Source: Planctomycetota bacterium (lineage in GTDB: Bacteria > Planctomycetota > UBA8742 > UBA2392). From it: a stretch of 57,086 bases of DNA. The stretch covers positions 1-57,086 of the forward strand of contig JAIOJA010000073.1 of assembly GCA_019912315.1 (NCBI GenBank), read 5' to 3'. Of this stretch, positions 8,127 to 16,068 are shown piece by piece (positions within the stretch are counted from its first letter, which is position 1; every line of letters begins with the position of its first letter). Made by a program: the position numbers and the translations under genes. The notes below the pieces were generated by a model that had not been told where the DNA came from, searched no databases, and was given only the letters and a program-made list of their open reading frames with translations.

Positions 8127-9475
8127 CAGATCACGCTGATCGTCGAGTTAATTGGCTGGGCTTCGGGAAAAATCTGCGCCACGTTGGTTGACTGCATGTG
8201 CGGACCAAGCAGGTTGCGGTAGATGTCGCGGAAGTCGGTTGAATAGGGCAGGTGACTCGCGTTCATGTCGGCGTCAACCAGCGCGTCGCCGTGGATGCCC
8301 GGGTTGTTGACCGCGCCGCCGGCGACAATCACACAGCCGCCGTGCCCGTGGTCGGTGCCATCGCTGCCGTTTTCGAAGTTCCGGCGCCCGAACTCGGAGA
8401 TCACGACGATCGCCAGGTTGTTCCAGATATTCGGGCTGCCGCCTCCCGCGTCCTGAGTCGTGACGTCCTGGCGGAACACGCCAAGGGCGTCATCAAGTTC
8501 CTGCAACAGACTGGCATGCCGTGCCGCCTGGTCGGAGTGCGTGTCGAATCCGCCGTAGCCGGTGTAGAAGACGCTGGTGTCGAACCCGCCGTAAATCAGC
8601 AGGGCGATGTCGCGCATACGCCTGCCCATGTTCGTCAGGCTGGTACTTGAGCCTGGGCGCAGGGGATACTGGATGCTGTTGGCCGTCTCGTACGCCGCGT
8701 AGTTGACCGCTTCCGTCTGAACTTGCGCCGCCGCCACGTGGGCCGCTTCGGCGGACGCGGCGACCTGCCCGGGCAGCCCGGCGGGGTCCTGCATGGCCAG
8801 GATGTTCTGGACAACCTCAAGGCGCAGGGCGTGGTTCTGGCTGTAGTGCCAGTCGGTATCGAAGTTGAACGACGCGACACTGCTTACCAGGAAGGGGCTT
8901 ACGTTGGCGCCGGCGAAATCAAGGCGACGCCCAACGCCGATGGAGACCAGGCTCATGGGGTTGTTGGCGTCGAAGTTGCCGTATCGCGCCACCCAGCCCG
9001 GCGCCAGCCCCGTGAGCGAACTGATCCCGTTACGGGCGCCGTAGCTCCAGATATCTTCACTGACAAAGTGGCTCAGGTTCTGGCTTGGGTAGCCGACCTT
9101 CTGCACAAACGCCACGTCGCCCGCGTTCCACATGGACTGCAGATTCGGCACGGACGGGTGCAACTCGTACTCGCTTACGCCCGGACCTCCGGTCAGCGCC
9201 AACCCCTGCCCCTGCGTGAAGCCGATTCCGGGGCGCTGGGCAAGGTAGAGGCCAGCCACGCTGCCCGTCACGGGGATCAACGTGTTCAGCCAGTCGTTGC
9301 CGCCGAGCATGTTGATGACAATCAACCGCTTGTGGTTCGGGATCGCGACGGCGTGCGCCCGTTTGCCGGAAAGAGGCGACGTGTCCCTGTCCAGGGCGCC
9401 AAGCGCGACGGCGCCCGTGGCGGCCGCGCCGACCCGAAGGAAATTGCGTCGCGATTTGTTTACGGCGTTGCCCAT
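8126..9475 (-). CDS. Tat-exported DUF1501 family protein
   Basis: A 449-residue DUF1501 protein, whose fold belongs with the alkaline phosphatase/sulfatase superfamily. The start at 9475 has AAGGAG six bases upstream and yields a twin-arginine signal, SRRNFLR (8-14), followed by a hydrophobic helix; the longer ORF start lies inside the upstream gene. Landmarks are LIVINMLGGNDWLN, GYGGFDTHSDQ, VISEFGRRNFENGSDGTDHG and GGAVNNPGIHG, typical of the family. Function is unproven; the usual partner DUF1800 lies 10 bases upstream, as in many genomes, and the pair probably works together in the periplasm or at the surface. Confidence 0.93.
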   Translation of the reverse strand: MGNAVNKSRRNFLRVGAAATGAVALGALDRDTSPLSGKRAHAVAIPNHKRLIVINMLGGNDWLNTLIPVTGSVAGLYLAQRPGIGFTQGQGLALTGGPGVSEYELHPSVPNLQSMWNAGDVAFVQKVGYPSQNLSHFVSEDIWSYGARNGISSLTGLAPGWVARYGNFDANNPMSLVSIGVGRRLDFAGANVSPFLVSSVASFNFDTDWHYSQNHALRLEVVQNILAMQDPAGLPGQVAASAEAAHVAAAQVQTEAVNYAAYETANSIQYPLRPGSSTSLTNMGRRMRDIALLIYGGFDTSVFYTGYGGFDTHSDQAARHASLLQELDDALGVFRQDVTTQDAGGGSPNIWNNLAIVVISEFGRRNFENGSDGTDHGHGGCVIVAGGAVNNPGIHGDALVDADMNASHLPYSTDFRDIYRNLLGPHMQSTNVAQIFPEAQPINSTISVI

Positions 9476-9485
9476 AGCACTCTCC

Positions 9486-11015
9486 TTATCGAATCTGGTA
9501 CGTGGGGTGCTGGCCAAGAATGTACAGAAGCCCGCGGACTTTTTTGTCGCGGTCCACGGCGTCGTTGAAGTCCCAAGGGTCGGCAAAGTTGCCGCTGCTG
9601 TTGCGGTCCGTGTTCAGGTAGTCGATACATTCCTGCCGCTGGTCCGGCTGCAATTGCACCTGCATCAACCAAGCCAGGTGGTCCACGACCTCGTTGTCGT
9701 TGGTGCGATTGGCGGGCACGAGCGCGAGCCCGACATCAAGCCCGGACTGGGGCGACTCATGGGAGTAGTAGACGCAGTCGCGCAGGAAATTCGAGCGCTC
9801 AAGCATGGCCTGACTGGATAGCCAGAACTCGCCGCTGGGCCAGCCGTTCACAGTTGGCGGCTGGCTGGGGCGCTGCCCTGTATCATTCAAGCTTCCGTCA
9901 ATACGGCTGGGGGTAAGTTCCAGGCCGGTGGTGCGCATGAAGCCGATGTGGTGCTCAACAGGGCTCTTGATGATTCCTTCGCGAGCGCGAGCGGAGAAGA
10001 AGGCCGTGCTGAGAAACACCCGCTTAAACAGCCCCTTCAGGTTGTAGTTCGATTGCCGGAACTCATCGGCGAGTTTGTCGATCAGGTTCTGGCTGGGATT
10101 GGTGTAGACGAACTGCTCCCAGACCTTGCGCACGATAAACTCGGCGACCGGGCGGTTGGCCAGGGTCAGGTCCACCATGTCCTGGTACTCCTGCTGCCCG
10201 TTGCCGAACAGTTGCAGCCCGAAGATGTTCTTCGTTCCGTTGTCGTGGCGATTGGACTGAAAGGTCATCACGAACTGGTCGCGCCCGGGGCCGGCCTGAT
10301 CGGGTACCAGAATGCGGCGATAGCCGGTGAAGGCGCGGCTGGCCTCGACGATGTCCGCCTGGGTGTAGCCGTTGTCTGCGCCGAGGGTGAAGAGTTCCCA
10401 GAACTCACGGGCAAAGTTTTCGTTGGGGGCGTTGGCGGTGCTTACATAGCCATCAAGCCAGATCAGCATCGTCCAGTCGTTTGCCATCTTGTAGAGCAAA
10501 TCGCCGAGGTTGTCGGTGCCGTTCTTGCGCCACAAGTTGATGTGGTCGAACATCCAGTACATGTTCTGGGCGTCGAGGACATCCGTGGCTGTGGCGAAGT
10601 GATCGTGCCAGAACATCGCCAGCAGTTCCTGGAACGGGTTGTCATTGTGGACCATCAGCCATTCCCACCAGCGGGCAATTTCGGTGCTGCTGGGGAAATC
10701 CGGGTCCGCGACGGTTGCCGCAATGGCCTGCTGCTCCAGGGTCGGGTCGGTGTTGAGGGTCAGCATCCAGTCCAGGTAATTCTCGTAGCCCATCTGGTTG
10801 AGGCGCTGCAACTCAGAAGTTCTGAACCCGAAGTGGGTGCGATACAGAAAGAAGATGCGCTCGTCCTGGCTGAGGTTGCTTACCGGGGACAAATCTTCTT
10901 CCTGAAGTGGCGGCGTCGGTGTGCTGTCGCCGCCCTCAACGCAGCCGGGTGCCGTAAGCGCAGACGCGCCAAGAAACACCAGCGGTACCGTAAGCGCGAA
11001 GAGCTTCTTCAGCAT
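9486..11015 (-). CDS. DUF1800 family exported protein
   Basis: A 509-residue DUF1800 protein. The start at 11015 is fixed by AGGAGG six bases before the ATG and by the signal sequence that follows, ending in TAPGC; Cys25 could be lipidated although the lipobox is poor. Family signatures are clear: FWHDHFAT, WTMLIWLDGYVS, PNENFAREFWELFTLG and ASRAFTGYR. DUF1800 proteins are nearly always paired with DUF1501 proteins and are presumed to be envelope proteins, but no activity is established. This is the first gene of a four-gene operon reading to 6277. A possible promoter lies at 11068-11097. Confidence 0.93.
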   Translation of the reverse strand: MLKKLFALTVPLVFLGASALTAPGCVEGGDSTPTPPLQEEDLSPVSNLSQDERIFFLYRTHFGFRTSELQRLNQMGYENYLDWMLTLNTDPTLEQQAIAATVADPDFPSSTEIARWWEWLMVHNDNPFQELLAMFWHDHFATATDVLDAQNMYWMFDHINLWRKNGTDNLGDLLYKMANDWTMLIWLDGYVSTANAPNENFAREFWELFTLGADNGYTQADIVEASRAFTGYRRILVPDQAGPGRDQFVMTFQSNRHDNGTKNIFGLQLFGNGQQEYQDMVDLTLANRPVAEFIVRKVWEQFVYTNPSQNLIDKLADEFRQSNYNLKGLFKRVFLSTAFFSARAREGIIKSPVEHHIGFMRTTGLELTPSRIDGSLNDTGQRPSQPPTVNGWPSGEFWLSSQAMLERSNFLRDCVYYSHESPQSGLDVGLALVPANRTNDNEVVDHLAWLMQVQLQPDQRQECIDYLNTDRNSSGNFADPWDFNDAVDRDKKVRGLLYILGQHPTYQIR

Positions 11016-11067
11016 GGGGTGCCTCCTGGCTGAATGCTGCAAATAGTTGAAGTTCAGAGATTCAATG

Positions 11068-11097
11068 TATTCTGCGATTAAAGAGCCTTGTCCGCAA
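11068..11097 (-). promoter_or_regulatory. Possible promoter of the DUF1800 operon
   Basis: On the minus strand TTGCGG (11092-11097) and AGAATA (11068-11073) are separated by 18 bases, in a stretch less GC-rich than its surroundings and about 55 bases before the start. The 220-base gap 11016-11235 between divergent genes holds no other clear feature. Confidence 0.3.
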
Positions 11098-11235
11098 AAC
11101 AAACACGGCTTTATAGGCGCGTAGGCGGCTTGCGCTGTGCCGGATGGGCAATTGCAGTCGATTGTCTGGTGCCCGGTTGAGACTCCCATAAAAAAGATCA
11201 CAATCGGAGTGCGCGCCAACGATAACGGAGACGGC

Positions 11236-12087
11236 ATGAGCCTCAACGAACTGCTTCGCGGAAACTGGATCAAGCTCGGGGACGTTGCCCCGGATGCCCT
11301 CGGGGATGCCCGTCTTCAGGCACACTGGGCGTTGCAGGTGGCGGGTGCGGCTGGGTACAGCCAGATCAAACCCACGCCCGACGACAGTCATACGTCGGTG
11401 GAGTGGCTTGATCGCCTGGAGTCACTGGTAGGCGAGCAGATGCCGGGCGGGTTTCGGGTGGGGCTGCGCCTGCGCGACCTGACACTGTGCCTGATGAGCA
11501 AGGAAGGCGACGACTACGCCACGCTACCGCTTGAGGGGCACACTTTCGCGGACGCCATCGAATGGCTGCAGGACCGCCTGCGTGAAGAAGCCGGACTCGA
11601 AGGCAGGCCGAGAATCGAACGTCCGGGCTACGACATGCCGGAACACCCGGTGGGTGGCGGCGCTAAGTTTGAGCTGGACCACGAAAGGCTGGGCGAACTC
11701 GCGCGCTGGTTCGCCAATGCGGACCGGGCCTTGCAGATGTTCGCCGCACGCGAGAAGCAGGCGGGCAAGGTGCGCTGCTGGCCGCATCACTTTGATGTCG
11801 CGACGGTGATTGAACTTGCGGACGGTCGCAGTATCGGGGTCGGGATGTCGCCGGGAGACAGCAGCTTCCGGCAGCCGTATTTCTATGTAACTCCGTGGCC
11901 CGTGCCCGAGGGGGACCTGCCGCCCCTGCGTAGCGGCGGCATCTGGCACAGGCGCGGCTGGACAGGTGCGGTGCTGACGGGTTCGAAGCTGGTGTCAAAC
12001 ACCACGCCCGAGCGGCAGGTCGCGCAACTGACGGATTTTCTGACGGGAAGCATTCAGGCTTGCCGCCACCTGAGCTCTGTCTCGTAA
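11236..12087 (+). CDS. Conserved-looking cytosolic protein of unknown function, 283 residues
   Basis: I cannot name the family with confidence. The protein has no signal or membrane helix. Its first half is helical (ALQVAGAAGYSQIKPTPDDSH). The second half has a distinctive block: RCWPHHFDVATVIEL, then SIGVGMSPGDSSFRQPYFYV, then GIWHRRGWTGAVLTGSKL. The WPHHFD, SPGD and HR.GWTGA motifs look like conserved active-site or ligand motifs, and I recall similar unnamed proteins in other bacteria (perhaps related to DUF5996, low certainty). The start is chosen at MSLNELLRG because GGAG lies about six bases upstream. It is divergent from the DUF1800 operon and convergent with the propeller gene. Confidence 0.75.
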   Translation: MSLNELLRGNWIKLGDVAPDALGDARLQAHWALQVAGAAGYSQIKPTPDDSHTSVEWLDRLESLVGEQMPGGFRVGLRLRDLTLCLMSKEGDDYATLPLEGHTFADAIEWLQDRLREEAGLEGRPRIERPGYDMPEHPVGGGAKFELDHERLGELARWFANADRALQMFAAREKQAGKVRCWPHHFDVATVIELADGRSIGVGMSPGDSSFRQPYFYVTPWPVPEGDLPPLRSGGIWHRRGWTGAVLTGSKLVSNTTPERQVAQLTDFLTGSIQACRHLSSVS

Positions 12088-12173
12088 ATGCCCGTGCCGC
12101 GACCCTGCCCACCGAGCGGGTGTCGCACGGGCTTGCGGCGAACGAATTGTCAGACAGTGCCTGAGCGGGCGCT

Positions 12174-13592
12174 TCAATCATTATGCTTCGGGTTGCCTGT
12201 CCGGCGAAGGTTTGACCGGAACGTCGTCCACGCCGGCCCCTTGCCCTTCAGCTTGACGGCCACGGCGCGCCCGTAATTGTTCTTGAACTGGTCCGTGGAT
12301 GTGCCCTGACCGATGACGAGAAACGCTTCGCACAGGCCGTCACCGTCAAAGTCCGCTACCAGCGGCGCCGAAGAAATATCTTCCCACTGTTCGCCCTTGT
12401 ATGTTGCGTCGAATCGGAAGGTTTCATCGCCGCTCTTGCCGTCGCGGGCGACGAGCGCCCGATGGTCGGCGAACAGAACGTCCATGTCCCCGTCGCCGTC
12501 GGCATCGGTGACCGCCACGCCGCGGTCGAGGCTGCTGTCGAGCTTGACGGACCACTGCTGCGCGCCATCGGCAGCCAGGCAGTAAAGGCTGCGCCCGCCG
12601 AAGATCAGGTCTTCGCGATCGTCGCCATTGACGTCAGCGACCGTAATGGGCGCAAACAGGTAGTCGTCGTAGTGCTTGTGCCAGACTTGCTTGCCCTTCC
12701 GGTCAAGGGCGTAGACGTCACCCTGACAGGTCGCCATGTAAATCGTCTTCTCGTCGCCGCTGAGCGCAACGCCGTGGTACATGCCCATCGACTTGTCGTC
12801 GCCTGCTGTCGTGAACGTCCACAGCGCGTCGCCGGTCTTGCCGTCGATCGCGTGAATGCCGTTGTCGCCGCGCCAGGTGGTCACGATTACGTCAAGCACC
12901 TTGTCGGCATTCAGGTCAACCAGCACGGGCTCGCTCTGGATGCAGCCCTTGTACTTGCGTTCCCACAACAGCTTTTGCTCCTTGGCCGTGTAGCAGCCAA
13001 TGGCACCTTTGCCGTCGCGCTGCCACATGCTGCCGACGATCAACTCGTTGACGCCGTCGCCTTCCAGGTCAGCGATCGCGGGCGGCGAGTCCGTGCTGTT
13101 GGGCAGCTTGAATTTCCAGTTTAGATCGCCCTTGGCGCTGAGGTCGTACAGGTGCCCGCTCGATGAATCGGCGCTGAAGATTTCCAGTTTGCCATCACCA
13201 TCGAAGTCGTGAATCGCGACGCTGGCGTCCAGTGGCCCGGCATCGGACTTGTGTTTCCAAAGCACCGAGCCCGTCGCCGCGTCCACACAGAAGAGGTGCT
13301 GCTCGCCGAAGTAGCTGCCGAAGACGATCTGGAGCTTGCCGTCGCCATCCAGGTCCGCGATCGCGCCGCTGCCCTTCAGGTCGCTCCGCATGTCGAGCTG
13401 CCACAGGACGCCTTCCGGCAAAGACTCGCCTTTCAGCTTCTCGATCTCGCGGCGCAGGTCAGCCGCCTCGTCTTCGAGCTTCTTTAGCCGCCGTTCAAGC
13501 TCCTTCAGGCGGGTCTCGGGCGACGCGTCCTGCGCGGACGATGTACTCATGACGGCGCCCAGCACGATAAATACGACCAGCAGTTTTCGCAT
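12174..13592 (-). CDS. Exported FG-GAP/PQQ-type beta-propeller protein with N-terminal coiled coil
   Basis: A 472-residue protein with a Sec signal (MRKLLVVFIVLGAVMSTSSA), then a charged coiled coil with heptads (about residues 25-55, LKELERRLKKLEDEAADL), then a propeller of FG-GAP/VCBS-like and PQQ-like blades. Repeated calcium-binding-like DxDGDGxxE/D motifs are visible: ADLDGDGKLQIVFG, HDFDGDGKLEIF, TDADGDGDMDVLFA, ADFDGDGLCEAF. Such proteins bind ligands or act as extracellular scaffolds; no enzymatic residue is apparent. The coiled coil suggests oligomerisation. It stands alone between a convergent unknown gene and a divergent AP-superfamily gene. Confidence 0.85.
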   Translation of the reverse strand: MRKLLVVFIVLGAVMSTSSAQDASPETRLKELERRLKKLEDEAADLRREIEKLKGESLPEGVLWQLDMRSDLKGSGAIADLDGDGKLQIVFGSYFGEQHLFCVDAATGSVLWKHKSDAGPLDASVAIHDFDGDGKLEIFSADSSSGHLYDLSAKGDLNWKFKLPNSTDSPPAIADLEGDGVNELIVGSMWQRDGKGAIGCYTAKEQKLLWERKYKGCIQSEPVLVDLNADKVLDVIVTTWRGDNGIHAIDGKTGDALWTFTTAGDDKSMGMYHGVALSGDEKTIYMATCQGDVYALDRKGKQVWHKHYDDYLFAPITVADVNGDDREDLIFGGRSLYCLAADGAQQWSVKLDSSLDRGVAVTDADGDGDMDVLFADHRALVARDGKSGDETFRFDATYKGEQWEDISSAPLVADFDGDGLCEAFLVIGQGTSTDQFKNNYGRAVAVKLKGKGPAWTTFRSNLRRTGNPKHND

Positions 13593-13692
13593 GGCTTACT
13601 CCCGCCGTATCATAGCGGATCGAACCAAGGATGTCCGCCATAGTTACGCGACAGATACGCGACGACGGCGGCCCGCATTGTAAAACGGCACT

Positions 13693-15033
13693 ATGCAGCG
13701 CCTGACAATACTCAATGTGGTAGGTCTGACACCTCGCCTGATGCGGCACGCGCCGCGCCTGGCAAGGCTGGTGCACAAGCCGCTCGGCGGCGTGTTTCCC
13801 GCGGTCACCATGACAGCGCAGGCGAGTATGTTGACGGGCCTCGCGCCAGCGCAGCACGGTGTCGTAGGCAACACGTGGTACTGGCGCGAACTGGGCGAAG
13901 TGCGCAACTGGGTGCAAAGCAACCGCCTGATGCAGGGCGAAACGATCTACCGCGCCGCTCGCGCAAAGGACAAGGACTTTACCTGCGCCAAGATGTTCTG
14001 GTGGTTCAACCAGGGCAGTGGCGCCGACTGGTCGTGTACACCCAAGCCGCACTACGGCTCAGACGGCAGCAAAGAGTTCGATATATTGACGGAGCCGCCG
14101 GAGTTGGCCGATGAACTAAAGGCCGAGCTAGGTGCATTTCCGTTTCACGGTTTCTGGGGCCCCATGGCCGGGTTGCCGAGCAGCGACTGGATTTCGCGCG
14201 CCACCGTGCACGTCATGCGCGAAAAGCGCCCGACGCTGACGCTGTGTTACCTGCCGCATCTGGACTACGACTACCAGCGACTCGGTGGCGACGCCGACGA
14301 CGCGAAGCTGATGGGCGAGGTGGATGCGTGCGCGGGCGTTGTGCTGGACGCCGCAGCGGAAATCGGCGCGAAAGTGCTGGTTGTCAGCGAGTATGGGTTG
14401 AAGCCGGTTCGCAGGCCCGTTTACATCAACCGCGTGCTGCGGCGAGAGGGATTCCTGCGTGTTCGCCCTGGGCCGTTCGGCGAGATGCTGGACGTTCACG
14501 AATCGCGGGCGTTCGCCGTTTGCGACCACCAGTGCGCGCACGTGTACGTGAAAGACCCCGCTGACATAGCGCCCGTGCGGCGACAGCTTGAGGCGACAGA
14601 CGGCGTCGCGCGCGCGCTGAATCGGGACGCACAGGCTGAGCTGCAAATTGACCACGAACGCTCCGGTGAACTGGTGGTGCTTAGCGCGCCTGACGCGTGG
14701 TTTGCATATCCGTACTGGCTGGATGACGGGCAGGCGCCTGATTTCGCGCGCAGTGTGGACATTCACCGCAAGCCGGGCTACGACCCCTGCGAGCTCTTCC
14801 TGTCCGGCGGCAAGGCCGGCATGGGTGCGACGCTGATGCGGAAAAAGCTGGGCTTCCGTTACCGGTTCAGGTCTTGCCCTCTTGACGCGTCAATCGTACG
14901 TGGAAGTCATGGTTTACCGCCGGATGATCCGCTGGACGGGCCTGTGATCGCGAGCGACGGCGAACTGCCGGATACCGTTTCGATGCTCGACGTGAAGTCG
15001 CTGGCGCTCAAGACAATGTTCGGTCAAGTGTGA
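13693..15033 (+). CDS. Alkaline-phosphatase-superfamily (nucleotide pyrophosphatase-like) protein
   Basis: A 446-residue protein of the type I phosphodiesterase/nucleotide pyrophosphatase fold, apparently cytosolic. The nucleophile region reads GGVFPAVTMTAQASMLTG with likely nucleophile Thr39, followed by AQHGVVGN. The other metal-site motifs depart from the classical ones: the first Asp is absent (VVGLTPRL), DHGM reads SEYGL, and the D..H block reads LDYDYQRLG. A separate DHQCAHVYV motif supplies other candidates. I recall the SEYG/DHQ.AHVYV combination from a bacterial subfamily associated with ebo-type clusters, but no ebo genes are here. It probably hydrolyses or transfers a phosphoester; the substrate is unknown. 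Confidence 0.78.
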   Translation: MQRLTILNVVGLTPRLMRHAPRLARLVHKPLGGVFPAVTMTAQASMLTGLAPAQHGVVGNTWYWRELGEVRNWVQSNRLMQGETIYRAARAKDKDFTCAKMFWWFNQGSGADWSCTPKPHYGSDGSKEFDILTEPPELADELKAELGAFPFHGFWGPMAGLPSSDWISRATVHVMREKRPTLTLCYLPHLDYDYQRLGGDADDAKLMGEVDACAGVVLDAAAEIGAKVLVVSEYGLKPVRRPVYINRVLRREGFLRVRPGPFGEMLDVHESRAFAVCDHQCAHVYVKDPADIAPVRRQLEATDGVARALNRDAQAELQIDHERSGELVVLSAPDAWFAYPYWLDDGQAPDFARSVDIHRKPGYDPCELFLSGGKAGMGATLMRKKLGFRYRFRSCPLDASIVRGSHGLPPDDPLDGPVIASDGELPDTVSMLDVKSLALKTMFGQV

Positions 15034-15051
15034 TCCGTCCATCGCAAACGG

Positions 15052-15083
15052 CAATGGCCAACGGATCGCTCCGTTGACCATTG
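15052..15083. terminator. Hairpin between convergent genes
   Basis: CAATGGCCAACGGA (15052-15065) pairs with TCCGTTGACCATTG (15070-15083) over a TCGC loop, with one mispair that is a G.U pair on the minus strand. It sits between the AP-superfamily gene (ends 15033) and the coiled-coil gene (ends 15106). No T-run follows. The arms use the word TTGACCATTG that recurs at 44993-45030. Confidence 0.55.
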
Positions 15084-15105
15084 AGAAACGACGATTGTCG
15101 TACTT

Positions 15106-16011
15106 CTAGTCTTCCTTGCGCTCGGCGGAACGTTTCTTCATTTCTTCGGCCCACTTCTTGTAGAAGCCCTTGTACTTGCCGGGCTCGGCCTTGCCTTCGT
15201 TGCCTGCGCCTTCGCCCATGTCCTTGCCCGTCTTGTCAGCCTGGAAGCCATCGCCCTTGCCGCGCTCGTACTCTTCGGTCTGGTCGTTGCGGTCCATCTC
15301 GCCTTCGCCCGGCTGGTACTGATCTTCGGCACCCTTGCTGGGATCTTTCGGGTCACCCGGCTTTTCGCCCTGGTTGCGCGGGTCGTTGCTGCTTTGGGTC
15401 TTGTCGTTTTTGGGCTTGCCCTCGCCCTGACCCTGGCCCTGCTGCTTGATGGCGTGCGCCAGTTCCAGCGATTCGTCAACGTTCTTTTTGGCAGCCTCGG
15501 CGGAGTCCTGCTGTTTCTTCAGAGTCTCCTCAAGTTTCTTTTCCGCTTCGTTCTGGCGCTCGACGATGCGTTCCATCGTTTCCTGATTTTCGGCCAGTTT
15601 CTTCAGCAGATCAGGGTTCTTGCGCAGCAGCTCAACCAACTCGTCGCCGGACTTGCTGATGTCCTTGACCTCTTCCTTCGACTTGCCGAGTTCTTTGGCG
15701 AACTCCTCGGGGTTTTCTTCGATGTACTTGCGCAGCCCCTCAGGCATTTCATCAAGTTTGCCCGTTTCCATCTGCTTGCGGATTTCCTCAATGCGCGCGG
15801 CGACCACGTCAGCCTTGGGCGAATCGAGCGACGCCTTGGCGAGTTCCGATTCAAGCTCGCTCATTTCGTCGCTGGCCTTCTTCATGAGCTTGTGCAGCTC
15901 TTCCATCATCTCCTGGGGCGACTTCGCGGGCTCTTCGATGCCTTCTTGAGCACTGAGCGCCGGCGCGGCGAGCATTCCAGAAACGGCGATTGCGAGCATC
16001 AGCTTCTTCAT
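15106..16011 (-). CDS. Exported, highly charged coiled-coil protein, 301 residues
   Basis: A Sec signal (MKKLMLAIAVSGMLAAPALSAQ) leads into a long helical region rich in Glu, Lys and Leu with clear heptads (about 25-190, for instance MMEELHKLMKKASDEMSELE). A disordered, Gly/Gln/Asp/Lys-rich part (about 190-270) and a short helical end (YKKWAEEMKKRSAERKED) follow. It is probably a periplasmic or surface fibrous protein. The start at 16011 is preferred over the ORF start at 16053 because AAGGA precedes it and the signal sequence begins there. It lies 57 bases downstream of the 1276-residue coiled-coil gene, and the two are similar in composition, so they are likely partners in one transcript. 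Confidence 0.8.
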   Translation of the reverse strand: MKKLMLAIAVSGMLAAPALSAQEGIEEPAKSPQEMMEELHKLMKKASDEMSELESELAKASLDSPKADVVAARIEEIRKQMETGKLDEMPEGLRKYIEENPEEFAKELGKSKEEVKDISKSGDELVELLRKNPDLLKKLAENQETMERIVERQNEAEKKLEETLKKQQDSAEAAKKNVDESLELAHAIKQQGQGQGEGKPKNDKTQSSNDPRNQGEKPGDPKDPSKGAEDQYQPGEGEMDRNDQTEEYERGKGDGFQADKTGKDMGEGAGNEGKAEPGKYKGFYKKWAEEMKKRSAERKED

Positions 16012-16068
16012 GGTCTTCTTCCTTGGTGTGCTGCCATTGATAGAACGCTTCATCAGCCTGGCTGGTTC

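Noticed and set aside
13693..15033. Membership of an ebo-type gene cluster
   Set aside because: Only one protein of that general type is present; no neighbouring ebo-like genes are seen.
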